A stretch of 64,000 bases of DNA from Echinometra lucunter (lineage: Eukaryota > Echinodermata > Echinoidea > Camarodonta > Echinometridae), in the NCBI GenBank assembly GCA_029962745.1, contig CM057157.1, forward strand, positions 32,345,828-32,409,827, in the 5' to 3' direction. How positions within the stretch are numbered: position 1 is the first letter of the stretch; each line of letters begins with the position of its first letter. Below the pieces are notes generated by a model. It was not told the origin of the DNA. It ran no database searches and was given only the letters and a program-made list of their open reading frames with translations. Below, piece by piece: positions 23,804 to 36,845 of this stretch. Made by a program: the position numbers and the translations under genes.

Positions 23804-24586
23804 ACCCCCACTTCTTTGATGGGATGGCGTGGACATAGCGGCCTCATTTTCCTCACATTTTGTCACCCACATCACCTCGTATTTTACAGCTTCCCGAACT
23901 GTTTCTAGTGAGCAATAAAATATGCAGCGACGCGGGGTAATGGGAGGGAATTTGCAAAACACGGTAAATCAGGAAGTCGTGTATCACAAGGTCACAGATC
24001 AGGTCGCACGCGCACTGCCTTATGGGAAGGTCTGATGCGGTCGCTGCGCTATGATGATCAATTGAATAATGCCAGAATCTCCCAGTAAGAATTCGAGACT
24101 CCGGCACACCACAAATTTTGTTACCTGCTGTTTCTACTGAAAATAGTCCCTTCGCATTACTTCACATTGACCACCTAGAAAGGTAGACCTGAAGTACGCT
24201 CGACAACAGGTCATGTGCGACTTGAATTTCGCATCCCTTGTCATGAATTTCGCATCCCATGAATTTCATATTGAATGTAAGCTTTCGCTCGCATTTTCAG
24301 TATCTTAACCATTGCCAGTTGAATTAGTATCATTAAGAAAGGAAATAAATGCAGGCCTTGTTTCTTGTCTCTCTATCCAATGTTTACACTATTCTTCTAT
24401 TCATAAAATGTTAGTTTATATAACTGCACAAATTTGAGCGGCAGGTTGACCTAAAGTCATATATTTTCAGGAGATAACGGACTGTGACCATTAACCTATT
24501 CCTATCATACCCTCTGTGAGAACAGAAGATGCCGATAAATTGTATAACAAGAAGGGAGTTACAATACACTTGAACATGTTTCAGTA
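23804..24586. other. No feature recognised
   Basis: Moderately GC-richer DNA with no supported exon. The frames here are not protein-like. Confidence 0.3.
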
Positions 24587-24590
24587 TTAA

Positions 24591-25005
24591 AGGGTAAGTC
24601 CACCCTAGAAGTTTCACTGTTTCAATAAAAGGAGATAAATTCGAACAGCATTCAAAAAAAAAAATGAGCAAAATCGCTCATAGAATATAGAATAACCCCC
24701 ATAATCAATGTATGTTCAGAAGAATTGCTTTTTACATAACATACTTTACTATGGGGTAAGAAAATGTGTAACTTCGAAGAAAATTGAGAAAATGTGAAAT
24801 TTCAAGTATAAAGTGAATGGAGACCTGCTTGCATATGATGTCATCAGTGTTGCCAATTTGCAGAGCCGAGAGTAATTTACTAGAAAGTGTAAATGAGTGT
24901 AATTTTCTTATTCTTTGAGTGATTTTGCTCATTTTTTTTTAAAAATGCTGTTCAAACTTATCTCCTATTATTGAAAGAGTGAAACTTCTAGGGTGGACTT
25001 TCCCT
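24591..25005. mobile_element. TTAA-flanked MITE (AGGGTAAGTCCACCC ends)
   Basis: The left end (AGGG, then AAGTCCACCCTAGAAG and TTTCACT) and the right end (AGTGAAACTTCTAGGG, then TGGACTTTCCCT) form inverted repeats of about 28 bp. TTAA lies at 24587-24590 and 25006-25009. TTAA duplication is the mark of piggyBac and Kolobok superfamilies; I cannot choose between them. The interior is non-coding. Confidence 0.75.
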
Positions 25006-25009
25006 TTAA

Positions 25010-25340
25010 AGACATTCAGTCGTGGGCTTTCATGGGGAGTGGATCATAATTTGCTGACACCAGACTTTGTGAAAAGCACTGGAAATGCCTGTAATAGAGC
25101 TACATTTCTGGAGGACAGCAAAACAAGCTGTCCCACCATAAACACTCTTCGGCTTGCTTCGGGCATTCTCGGGCTAGGGAAAGTGAGATAATGACTTCGC
25201 CATAGGGTGGCAAAGGGTTGAATATACAGAGCATTACATAAGGTCTGTTGGTCATAAAACTTGTAGTGATGGACAACGCCTGTTACTGGGTGAGCACCCA
25301 TGGTGTCAAATTCCCCATGAGAGCCCACGACTGAGCATCT
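25010..25340. mobile_element. Second TTAA-flanked MITE, sharing a TTAA with its neighbour
   Basis: AGACATTCAGTCGTGGGCTT and the inverse of AGCCCACGACTGAGCATCT are terminal repeats of about 28 bp that continue into TCATGGGGA. TTAA occurs at 25006-25009 and 25341-25344. The left TTAA is also the right TTAA of the preceding MITE, so one element inserted at the edge of the other. Non-coding. Confidence 0.65.
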
Positions 25341-25344
25341 TTAA

Positions 25345-26478
25345 ACAAATCCATTTTTCCTCGCTCATAAAATCTAGAAACAAGATGTTTTTTCGATCAT
25401 CAATCACTCATATTCCATGCAGCAGCAGATACCCAAATATAATAGTTTTGCATTGATGTGCCTGACCATTCTCAAAATCTGCATCTAGTGTACTTTGTAT
25501 ATTTTTTCGTGTTCACTCATGATATCTAGATAAAGAATAACAATTGGGAAGGCAAACGAATTGGGAATGCAAGGAAGATTTTTCCTTGCTCTCTTCACTC
25601 ACTCAAAATATTTAGAAACAGGTTGGTATTGAGAAACAGGATGGTATTGGACAACAAACAACTGGACCAGTTAGATATATTATATTTGGCAGTGTGGTGA
25701 CCAAATACACGTAAAGATCTTATATATGTAGGTGTCATACAGGTTAAGATGTAAAAGAAAAGAGGCATGAAAGGAAAGAAAGAAACCAAATAGAGGAAAT
25801 ACGGGAGAGATGGTGAGAGAGAGAGAAAGAGCAAGAGTGGAAGAGATCAAAGAATACGAGAGAGCAATGAGAAAGAAATATATAACATTCGTATGTTTTA
25901 CATACAAATTTTTCAAAACATCTGGCAGGCTCATAATTTGATACAGTGTTGAGAAGAGATGGTGTTACTCCATTGTAGTTTAATGCGGGACGGAACATTC
26001 AAACTGACAACTGTCGCGTATCAGCAATGGAGCTGCTCTGTTGCTAATACAAGACGAAAGCTCAGTATACATATGAATGAAGTAGAAATTAATCGCATTG
26101 TTCCTACATGTACGTTATGTCTATGGAAGTGACAGAATGTACAACTTGTCAATCGAGTGCAGCCTCAAAATTACTTCTTGAGAAATGGAAAAATAGAAAT
26201 GATGAACTTACACCTGTATAATAAAATATACACCTTGGAAAGATATCCTGAAATACAATGCCTTCAGTAACAGAGATATTATACAGAGACATTACAAAAG
26301 GCAACAGTACAAACTACTGTAAATGTAAGAGTTAATTCAATCTACCAGTATTTGCTTTTGAAAGTATTGAGAGAGAATACTTATTGGACTTTTGTAGTCA
26401 GGACTTGTCAAGGCACAGGCTAGTATGATCATATAAGCCACATAAAAACATCACTTCACTTTTTACATGATGTTGGGT
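25345..26478. other. No feature recognised
   Basis: AT-rich with a GA-rich stretch near 25812-25840. Nothing supportable as a gene. Confidence 0.3.
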
Positions 26479-26482
26479 TTAA

Positions 26483-26890
26483 CCCATTCATGACAGGAAT
26501 TATTTATAGCCTAATTTGATCAGCTTTTATTCCTCCAATTGGCAACACCAACATTTTTATTTCATTGCTACATTTTTCTTATAAAACGTCATGTATCTGA
26601 AATGAATATAAATTGACAGAAATTATGATGAGAAGTCAAAAAGTTGCCAATTTGCAGGGGAAAACGGTGATTTTAAACTTTCTATCACATTGCCAATTTA
26701 AGGATTTTAATGTATATTTTGCTTTAAAAAATTTTTCGCATCAAACAACGAATATTGACGCAACCAAAATGGGCACAGTTTGTGTAGAATTTTTTGCTCT
26801 TTCTGCTCATGTATTTGGTATGATTTTTAGGGCTTTGCATCAAAAGATATTAGGCCAAACCACAAAATGTGGACCTTTGTCACGAATGAC
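26483..26890 (+). mobile_element. TTAA-flanked MITE family CCCATTC(G/A)TGACAG, copy 1
   Basis: TTAA at 26479-26482 precedes CCCATTCATGACAGG. The far end TTTGTCACGAATGACTGG is a damaged version of the terminus CTGTCACGAATGGG. The body matches the copies at 43649-44057 (opposite sense) and 44886-45228 (same sense) over several hundred bases. The open frame inside is not conserved in reading between copies and is not a gene. Confidence 0.7.
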
Positions 26891-26899
26891 TGGATTATG

Positions 26900-29163
26900 A
26901 GACTTAATGAAAGGAGATCATGTTATTGAGAATCAATATCAAATTGCTTAATCAATAATACAATGAACAACATAATGTACACATACATAAAGACATAGTG
27001 ACAGGTGTACAAGACTGGCTAGAATAAGATCATATACAGTAACAACTGAAATGCATGCTGCAACAACAACTTGAACTTCATTTTCATGCTTTCAAAAAAA
27101 ACATAGCTTCTGAAGGATCCCCCAAAATGTGTAATCATTAATGAAATCAAGAATGTTTCACTCCATTTCAAAGTTTTAAGGTGTGGTGATGTCATTTAGG
27201 TGCCTTAAATTCACATGAGAATAATTTTTTGATCACCAAACTCTATTGGCTCGCGCAGCGAAAATAAGTGTTTCAATAACATTCGGAAGCCGTACACCCC
27301 ATGACATGTGTGTGTGAGAGCTAATTAATCACGCATTGCACCATCGTTCATCACTAACGATGTGCACCGTAAGCAAGTGAGCTCACTAACGTAATCAAAG
27401 ATACACTATCACAACAGTGTGACAAAATATTTTTGGAACATAGTAATGAACGAAGACAAAGGATATTACCAAGAAAAAAACATTCATACTTGCAAGTAAG
27501 CGCTTGTTCCAATTAGTAATATGCCCTTGCTGGCGATTTGTGATGGGGATTGAAATCACTGAAATTCGATTTCAAATGACCGCTAAGCGCTTTCATCGTA
27601 ATGTATACGTAGTTTCAACACGGCCAAATAGGATTTTGTGCACTGTCCTATTGCGTTCCACTTCCGGGTTGGTGCCACCTCTTGATAGCTGACGAATAAC
27701 TGAAACATGATTTCACAAATTATCGATGAAATATCAAGTAAATGGCAATCTATTTAGCTTTATTTGACCAGGATTTTTTATTCGGTCTTCACAAAAAGAG
27801 GTAGGAGGCTATGATTTGAATTTTTTACGAATTGGACAAACAATACAGTTCTTTTCAAAGCGGCTTTATTGCCAAGTTTCTTTATGAAAATCGGACATTA
27901 CCGTGGCGTTAGGGATACACACGCTGTTATATGGGTATGGGACTGGCCTCACTCAGGTGCTTCAGCTCCGACGCGGCGCTGAACCATGGCAGGCTACGAA
28001 CGGCTGGAGTGGTCAGCCGATTGGCGAAATGAAAGTACCGAGTAGTCGATTAATCGTCCAAAAAAATGTCTGTTTAAACGAATACCAAACATGGGCTTTC
28101 AAGACAGCCCTACTGATGACAGGTTTTTTTTGGGGGGGAGGGAGTTGTTTTAATCTTAACATTACTGAACGACAGATAAAGTGGCACTCAGGTGAACTTT
28201 TTAAGGCCTAGAGCAATAACACAAGAACTTAAATCTATAAATAAATTCTATAATCTGTTCTTTGAATTAAGCCCTGTTATTGTATGTTCTTGCAGGGTAA
28301 ACATTACTTTTCTACAAACATAGAGACCTGTCCTTTGCTTGTTAAAGCTCTAGGGGAGTTTGATCACCAAACCTTAACAATAGGTATCACCCACTTGAAG
28401 CAACGCACCTATTGTGTTCAACAACAAAGTCATGGCATCAAGAAGTGCCTTGATGAATAAGCAACTGACCCTAAAGTACAGAATAGATGTAGAGGTAAGA
28501 CCTGAGTCCCACTAATAACACCAAACAGATCACATCTTGGCCATTAGGGGTAATCTTGTTTGGTCTTTTGTTAATAGTCTGGTATTGGTCTCTCTAGTGT
28601 GACAGGGGTATCTTCATCAAGAGAGAAGGCTCTTGGTGGGGGAAGAAGGGGAAGTGCAAACAAAAGGATGACCAAATAGAAGGCATGAACAAAAAGGTGG
28701 TGTGTGTTATAGAGAGGATGATTGGACATAATGGTCCAAAGTACAGACCATGATTATCAAAGGTCTTGGAGTTAATTGGGTTATGTTAAGAGGATCAAAG
28801 GGTTGTGTACAAGTGTACTTGTCATTATCATAGACCTGATCAGTTCAGATAGGAAGAAATAAATGGATAAATAGAACATCATTCCATACATGTACAAACT
28901 TTAATACAAAAGCAAAAGTTGAATTGAAGTTTCTTGTTATCGTTCCTTGTCTGCTCCTTCTCTTCTCTTCTCTCATCTTTTTCTCTTCTCACTCAAGCTT
29001 TTTTGGGAGGGGAGCTACCCCCACGGCCCCCTGGCTAAACGAATGATAACAATATAAAGAACTAAAACTGAAGGGGAACAGAAACTTATAACATAGATGT
29101 AGAAACATACTACTTTGGGGGAGGTCAAAATACTAGGACCATTTTCACATTCTTTTTTAGAAA
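26900..29163. other. No supported gene
   Basis: Includes an ACCATGG-context ATG at 27986 that opens only 19 codons (MAGYERLEWSADWRNESTE), in locally GC-rich DNA. I could not pair it with a good donor. Otherwise unremarkable. Confidence 0.3.
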
Positions 29164-29199
29164 TTAAGATTTTAGTGATGCATCACTAGAATCTTAATT
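29164..29199. repeat. 36-bp near-perfect palindrome
   Basis: ATTAAGATTTTAGTGATG is followed directly by its inverse with one mismatch. It is a spacer-less hairpin of 18-bp arms, next to a local GC-rich segment (29220-29520) with no supported gene. Confidence 0.6.
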
Positions 29200-29734
29200 C
29201 TATTTTCGCATTTTGGCCATGTGAATGCAACGGAGCGTACCGGTAATTTGAATGGCGCAATTCAAATTGACGCTCCGGAGGTGTTTTCCAGTGATGATTC
29301 TCCTGAATGACGGAACGAAACAGTCGTGTGTAAGGATTGACCTCCAAATTGTGTTCCGCAGAAAAAAAAACACCCAACGGCTTCGCAAGCATCATGCACG
29401 AGTGACTGATGGCTAACCAAGAAAAAGCCACACCTCGATCCTCTCCTCGCTCTGAAATGCAAAACCGCAGAATCCGCAAAGCCTTTCTCTTGTGAACGGA
29501 CAATAATTCTAATAGCGTAATTGCAATTTAGCACTGCAATTAAGTATCTCCACTTGTGTAAAAGTGGTCTAGGTTACATCAAAGTCATTGCTAGAGCATA
29601 CAAAAGTATCTGATTGGTCATATCAGCATTCACACATGATATGATTCTCATGTACAATGCGACTATTCAGACTATTCGATGTTTGATACATGTACAAAGT
29701 TCAGACCACGAAAATGTGGTTACAGTTTGTTATT

Positions 29735-30515
29735 CCGAAGGTTCGTTTTTAAATCTGAAGGTTCGTTTATTCCGAAGGTTCGTTAGTCTGAAAATTCGAT
29801 AGTCTGAAGGCCCGCTATTCCGAAAATTTTTGAGTCCAAAAATGAAATAAGGTTCGTTAGTCCACAGGTTCGTTAGTCCGAAAATGAAAAAAGGTTTGTT
29901 ATTCCCAAACTTCGTTAATCCGAAGTCGAAATAAGGCTTGTTATTCCGAAGGTTCGTTAGTCAGAAAATGAAAAAAGGTTTGTTATTCCCAAACTTCGTT
30001 AATCCGAAGTCGAAATAAGGCTTGTTATTCCGAAGGTTCGTTAGTCAGAAAATGAAATAAGGTTCGTTAGTCCGCAGGTTCGTTAGTCCGAAAATGAAAA
30101 AAAGGTATGTCATTCCGAAGCTTCGTTAGTCTGAAATCGAAATAAGGCTCGTTATTTCGAAGGTTCATTAGTCGGAAAATGAAATAAGGTTCGTTATTTC
30201 GTTAGTTATATTTGGACTAACGAACCTTATTTTATTTTCTGACTATCGCACCTTCGCAATAACGAACCTTATTTCATTTTCGAACTATCAAACCTTCGGA
30301 ATAACGAACCTTATTTCATTTTCGGATAAACGAAACTTCGGAATAACAAACTTTATTTCATTGTCGAACTAACAAACCTTCAGAATAACGGCACAAATGT
30401 TCTGATTAAGGAACCCTTTTTCAGTTTCGGACTAACGAACATCTACATGTAGGTATATATGCAATCTGCGTGTTTCGGAATAATGAACCTTCTGAAAAAT
30501 GAACCTTCGGAATAA
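29735..30515. mobile_element. Foldback minisatellite (GGTTCGTTAGTCCGAAAATGA units)
   Basis: Units of about 26-42 bp containing GTTCGTTAGTCCGAAAATG and GTTATTCCGAAGGTTCG run in one sense from 29735 to about 30200 and in the opposite sense (TTCGGACTAACGAACC, ATAACGAACC) from about 30206 to 30515. Within the left arm an 84-bp block is duplicated almost exactly (about 29934-30017 and 30018-30101). The two-armed layout recalls foldback elements. No target duplication was seen. Confidence 0.7.
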
Positions 30516-31870
30516 AGAGCATCACCCGAAAATCTAATCGTAGTATGCTCCAGAGTCCTAAACCTATGCATGTCCTAAAGCTACGCACCCTGCACTACGC
30601 ACAATGCAACACATTCAATGCGCCAAACTTCCAATGTGACTGAACAACGAAACTATCATCAGGGTTTGCCCAAAAGAATCAGTAATTTTCCTTTATTCCA
30701 TGTACATGTAATATTATGATTAGTTAGAAATCTGGGTAAAATTCACCCCAGGCAATTTAAAAATGAAGATTTGCATGATATGCATATACAGCTTTAGGAC
30801 CCTTCATTCTGCTGAACAAAATTTGACACTGGCATTGATGTCAACTTGAAATACAGGTATATGTTATTGACATTTGTCCGCCATAATTTTCACTACAAAT
30901 TAACTTGAGAATATGTAGAACGAAGATATATATAAAATAAATCAGCTAAAAACCAATGACCACTGGTGAAATGTGGCACCCTGCATAAATATCAGAAATA
31001 AATAAATGAATAAATTTTTGGCTGCTGAAAACAAAGCTTTAGGTCCTCCCATCAAACAGCTATAGGTTTTGCTGAGGCTTTTTGAATAGCAATATAATGG
31101 TTTTTGCATACATGTAGGGATGCAATGAATTGGGGTAGTCTGAACACGGGGGTTAAGTCACAGACCACAAGTGATTCCACCTTCACTGTGATTCATTATC
31201 CATAGCCTCATTTCCTGAAGAAACTGATTTTCACCCTCATACAATGACAAATCCCCATCCCCTACCCCTATGTTTTCCTGTTCAAATATAAGGAAGACCA
31301 CACATTTCATGTGAAAAAAAAATCTAATGTGATGGATGAACAGAATGTTCTGTTATCACTTGTGACCATCCACTTCAAAACGACTCAATAAGTCGGAAAA
31401 GTGACAATTTTACATTTTACCAGTTTTTAAGCTTGGACTCGAGCTTTAATAGCTTGCCTTGTCGAGACCATGCAAACCCCTTTAAAATTACAATAAGATT
31501 GAGAGCTTGTCAGACAGGCTAATCACCAGAATAATATAGAAAACAGAATGTAAAGAGGAGTGACCATTTAGGAGTGCCATACTGTGGGTGTTTCATAAAG
31601 CTGTTCATAAAGTTACGAATGACTTTACCAACGACTTGAAAGCCAAATGGGATTCTTAATCATTATAACTCTTATAAGCTACATATGCAGACATGGATTA
31701 GCATTACCATTGTTTATAAACATCTTTATTGTGAAGTATATTGTTTACAATTTATTTTTAGATTATGGGAAATGCAGTCACACTTTGTTAAAAGATCATG
31801 CAAAACTTTGGGCGTCCCATTTTGCACTTCATATTCATGTCGTTCTTTATGTCATGCGTAAGTTTACTAA
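30516..31870. other. No feature recognised
   Basis: AT-rich, single-copy-looking DNA. The frame at 31647-31964 is not protein-like. Confidence 0.3.
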
Positions 31871-31871
31871 T

Positions 31872-32432
31872 ACCCTTTTTTACACTGGCATTTCCCGTAC
31901 TTTCCTTAGTACGGGACTTTTGTTAGTCCCGTACTATCTTTGTTTTGCTTTCTGCACTTGCTAAATAAGTCCCGTACTAAGCGCTTAGCCCGGGCCAAGG
32001 AATAGCTAGCTGTTTACACTTGCATTTTCTTAATCCCGTACTATTCCGAAGGCCGGCCAAGGATATCCCCCGTACACAAACGTCTGAGCATGCATGCATG
32101 CTATCACTAGCTAGCTTTGCGCGCGCTCTACGTTAGATATGCTGATAAGCGTTCGTTTCTGATTGGTCAATGGGCATCTTGTCGCTTAACCCCGGACTGT
32201 TTTTTCTTGCTTTTTACACTGGCTTTCTTGGCACCACAATTGCGGGGTTAGCTCTGCTTTTTTGCAGGGCCAGCTAGTAGGGGACTATCGGTGGGGCTAG
32301 CCCACTTTTGCAAAAAGCAGTGTAAACAGAAAGTGGGCTAAGGAAAGTGCAGTACTATTGGTGGGGCTAAGGGAGGCCTTAGCCCCACCGATAGTCCGGG
32401 ACTAAGCAAAATTTTGCCAGTGTAAAAAGGGT
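31872..32432. mobile_element. MITE, ACCCTTTTT(T)ACACTGGC ends
   Basis: CCCTTTTTTACACTGGCA at the left and TGCCAGTGTAAAAAGGG at the right are inverse with a one-base length difference. Inside are further inverted blocks: GGACTATCGGTGGGGCTA near 32282 and its inverse near 32378, and TTTTTACACTGGC near 32212 repeating the terminus. GTACGGGACT words also recur. The composite interior suggests repeated rearrangement. No transposase. Confidence 0.6.
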
Positions 32433-33650
32433 TTAAGAGCTTTATGAAACACACTCCCACCCCTGATGCCCTATTACTAAAAAGTTGAATGAAAACTTCC
32501 TAGAACTGACTATGAAGGGATTATCAAGTTAGGTTCAAACTTGGAATAGTTTCAGAGGAGGTACTTCTCTCCTTGTTTAGATTTTTAACTGCTGAGTTAT
32601 GTACACGTACATGTACATTGTACATGTATGTCAATAGCCCCGTTTACATTACCTAATACCATAATATTACAGGTGCCCATTGGTCAGTGATTTCGCATGG
32701 ACATCATTCATATTACAGGGTATTCATATTAAGGTAGTATTAACGTAATATTGCCATATTCTCCCTTTCACCGCTGTTCATATGTGCATCCGCAATATTA
32801 CCTTATACTGTTCTATCAACAAATCCTGCAATGCATCTTGGTTACCCAGGCTATAATGTGTGCTCAGCTAAGGGTCAAACCCATCAACAAGATGCCACGC
32901 ACCACTGCACAAGCCTTAAATGTAGCAACTACTTTGTGGATGCTGTCCATATACACGAGGTATACGCAATATTGAAGTAATATTACTAGGCTTTGACTTG
33001 AAATTTGTTCCACAGGATCTGTGATACCTTATAAGCTTGAGTATGGTACAAGTTTCATGAAAATTGAATAAATAATTCTGGAAAGAGAGTATTTCTTAAA
33101 ATGCTGATGCCACTGTCGCGGTCGCCACCGCAACTGGAAAAGCAGCGCTTATATCTTGCTCTTGCTATGCAGGCGAGACAAAATCCTAAAATCCACTTTT
33201 CAACCCCAAGCTCTCTATTTTAAGTTGTTTACTCCAAAACTCCCACTGCGACTTACTGGTCATTTTATGGTGGAGGGTTACATTTTAATATTTAAGAAAT
33301 GTTTGCACATCATTTCACAAATATAACACATTCAACAAAAATCAATTAAGGTCAACTTCCTCAGAAGCTCACAGTGACTTCCCTTTAAATTTTCTCATAC
33401 AAATTCTCTTTTGTTTTAATGTGCATAATTATCAGATACTCTATTCATGCCTTGGATATCATGTCTTTGATTGCACTCGTATTCCTTTTCAATTTCTTTA
33501 TCCTCAGGTGTGAAGGGATCTCAATAATCAGCAAGCATCTCACTCATGTTCTACAAACTCAATGTTTGACATATACCATTTGTAATTGAATTTCTTCAAA
33601 GAAGTACCGGTACCGCATCACCAATCTAAAGAAATTATTACAAGATGAAA
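32433..33650. other. No gene; possible fragments of other MITEs
   Basis: Around 32645-32990, GTTTACATTACCTAATACC, CAATATTACCTTATA and CAATATTGAAGTAATATTAC hint at another inverted-repeat element that I cannot delimit. GCAGGCGAGACAAAATCC near 33170 resembles the 3' end of the array at 19216-20640. Confidence 0.3.
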
Positions 33651-33654
33651 GGGT

Positions 33655-33875
33655 AAAAACAAGATGACCTTCGACCTATGACCTACTTTACCCCCAAATT
33701 TTATCAGTACATCTTCCTATGGTGATAATACTAGAACCAAGTTTGAAGTTCATACCTCAAATGGTTTTTGAGATACGTGTATGATGTCTAACAAGAAGTC
33801 AGGATGGACAAAAGGACAGAACACCCTAAAACATATAGGCCTCCGGCATGCACCTTCGGTGGAAGGAGGCATAGA
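33655..33875 (+). repeat. Single diverged unit of the TGACCT-rich element
   Basis: ATGACCTTCGACCTATGACC is followed by ACCAAGTTTGAAGTTCAT, a GACAAAAGGACAG stretch and the terminus ACCTTCGGTGGAAGGAGGC. This matches the unit and right terminus of the elements at 9224 and 50927. Confidence 0.55.
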
Positions 33876-35680
33876 AGTATGACATTTCAAGTAGGCCTCC
33901 CATGGCTTTTATCTACATTGTAGCCTGAGCAAGTTGTAAACATGAGAGAAAAAGGAATTTCACAGGAGCACAGCAAGCAAAATGTTTTACAGTCTTATTG
34001 CTCTCTCTCCTGTTCCTACATGCACCATTTGATTAGTGTTTTACTTTGTAAACATTAAAAAACTGATTATGGTGTAGATTTATGACCAGTTTAATATGTT
34101 TGTTAAATAAAAGAAAACTTAGGATGAATGTACAATGCATGAAAGTAACTTTATTCCCTGTCCATAGGCACTTTGGCACACATGTGTAACTTAGTCAAAC
34201 AATGAGTCGTAATCATTCCTTAATATGGATGACAGATGGCGTGACAATGAACTACCAATAGATGGCATGAACTTCACTAACTTCATACTTTTATTGCCTA
34301 TTTCCTACCCTGTGCATGAGGGCAAGGTTTCCATTCAAAATAAATCAAGATTCCATGTCTAGTTTACACACATGTACAGAGTTCAATCAAGAGCTTTTAT
34401 GATAGTGATAAAAAGGCAATCAAATGATCTGAGGAGGATGACAATCAGAAGGAGAGTAGGAGAGAAATAGAGAGTGTGTGTGACAACAGTGACAAGTCAA
34501 TCAAAGAGAAATTCAATGCAATGAGCTCTATGGTCTATACAGACATGTGAATGGTATAATGTTCACATTTCTACTGAACATATTCAATTGATTTCAAAGC
34601 ACCTTGAGCCCCTGGTTATGATGGATATGTTGTGCAGTATAAATGTCTCTATAATTAATCTACCAATGTCAGTATATCCATATTAAAAACAGATGATAAA
34701 ATGAATGTAGAAGTCTATGTACATTCAATGCATGTGCTTTGTTTATGGGCAAGTGTTCTTCTTTAAGTGTTTCACCAAAAGACATCTTGCCCTCTATGTT
34801 GGGGTCCCAGGTCATTCAAAATACGAACTTCAAATCACTTCTTTATAAAGACATTGCAAGTTAAATTTCAATAAACAAAAACGCAGCTGGTGAGTTGATT
34901 AGTTAAAGTATGCAGACGTGCACACCCATGAATCATTACGCATACGGCATCTCACTTCCATCTGATTCCATGTGTTTTCTTAACTGATAAACTGTAAGCC
35001 CTTAGAATGCCGGTTTTATTTTTTTAAGTTTCTTTTTGCATGTTTGCTTGTTTTTCATGGTTGTTGTTTTGTTTTGTTTTTTGTTTTGTTTTGTTTTCTT
35101 TTCTTTTGTTTTCTTTTTTTTTTTTTTTGGGGGGGGGGGGTATTTTATCATGTCATATGATTAATACAATTTAAAAGATTTTGTGAGCAGAGATGGGCCT
35201 AATGTTCATGCACATCCCAGATTGGCCACAGCAATAAACTGCAGTCAACTTGTCAACATACATGTAACAAAAACACACAAATCTAGGCCTATCCATAGGG
35301 GAGTACAGATAAAGGACTTGCTATGATCCTTGCTATATCTGGACCATCATCTTATTTCTAAGCAGTATACTAGAACTATTGAATTCTGAAGGTTATGTCC
35401 TGCAATTTGATCTTTAGTATGCTGGTAGTTCTTTGTGTGCATTCATTGTAGTTCACAATCTTCTTGAAACAATTCTCTGTTAAAACACACATAAACCTTA
35501 CTCTGTTCTCAAGAATGTTCAAATTTCCTGGTACCTATTGGGAACATAAGGTACCTTTCCTTCCAAGTTTATAAATACAATGTTTTTTCTGTTTACCATT
35601 TTACATGTTGATCCTATATAAAGAGTGTGTTTCGATCCACAACCAACTTTCCCCTGCAGTATCTTTATTGAATAGGCATC
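33876..35680. other. No feature recognised
   Basis: AT-rich DNA with TTTTG/TTTTC-rich runs near 35070-35130 and a G tract near 35129-35139. Confidence 0.3.
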
Positions 35681-36444
35681 TAAACACATATCATCATGTA
35701 CCATACACAAAAAGAAGCAATTTCTTCCTTTTTTTCTATGACCCCACATATTATGGAGCTAGCTATTTTAAACTAGCAGTGCTCAAAGTGATTTGCACTA
35801 GAGTACTACATGTACATGTATACTCCTTTCAATAATCCCTGATCTGAGCCAGGTCCGCAGTAAGTTGTAAAATTTTGAATTACTGAATGGAGCGGCCCAA
35901 AATAGTCAGGCACTATTTTAGAGCTGCAATTATCAGCATTGGGAGCTGACCAGATGCGGACCAAAGAATTACTGAACTACCCACACCAAAGTCTGTCCTA
36001 AAATTCCTCACTGTCAAAGGTCAATTTAAATGTATAGCACAAAATCTTGAGATGTTCCGCTCTAAACACATATCATCATGTACCATACACAAAAAGAAGC
36101 AATTTCTTCCTCTTTTCTATGACCCCACATATTATGGAGCTAGCTATTTCAAACTAGCAGTTCTCAAAGTGATTTGCACTAGAGTACTACATGTACATGT
36201 ATACTCCTTTCAATAATCCCTGATCTGAGCCAGGTCCGCAGTAAGTTGTAAAATTTTGAATTACTGAATGGAGCGGCCCAAAATAGTCAGGCACTATTTT
36301 AGAGCTGCAATTATCAGCATTAGGAGCTGACCAGATGCGGACCAAAGAATTACTGAACTACCCACACCAAAGTCTGTCCTAAAATTCCTCACTGTCAAAG
36401 GTCAATTTAAATGTATAGCACAAAATCTTGAGATGTTCCGCTCT
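35681..36444 (+). repeat. Recent 382-bp tandem duplication
   Basis: The segment 35681-36062 is repeated at 36063-36444 with only a handful of differences, including loss of two T in a T run and single substitutions. Both copies begin TAAACACATATCATCATG and end in GAGATGTTCCGCTCT. A GCAGTAAGTTG in each copy resembles a donor, but no acceptor-bounded frame precedes it. Confidence 0.9.
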
Positions 36445-36768
36445 GACCGGAAGATGACGTCATGTATGTATAGGTATGTTCAATTACATGTACCGTGACA
36501 GTTATTCCCTTTTGTACTGATTTTACTGTAAGAGTCCTTGTAACAGAAGTCCAGTTCCATTGTGAAGTAATAAATGCAAATTTTACGGCTCGAAGCGGAC
36601 TATTTTAGTACAGCCGAAAAGTGGAAGAATTATTGAAAACAGCACTAGTGATCAACACAATGAACGGCCATTCACTGATCCTCTCTTTGCATTCATTTTC
36701 ATGGCCAGTAAAGGAAATATAAATACCTCAATTTCATTTGGAAAACTAAAAGTATATAGTGATAATTA

Positions 36769-36772
<4 letters not shown>

Positions 36773-36802
<30 letters not shown>

Positions 36803-36845
36803 CAGTAGTAGAAGTAGTAGTATAGTAGTAGCAGCAGCAGCAGCT
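36773..36845. repeat. (TAG/CAG)n trinucleotide array
   Basis: A run of TAG, AGT and GCA trinucleotides. It is a simple repeat with no coding support. Confidence 0.9.

Noticed and set aside
27986..28045. ATG in perfect ACCATGG context, 19 codons
   Set aside because: Stops quickly and the only internal GT (GTACCG) is a poor donor.
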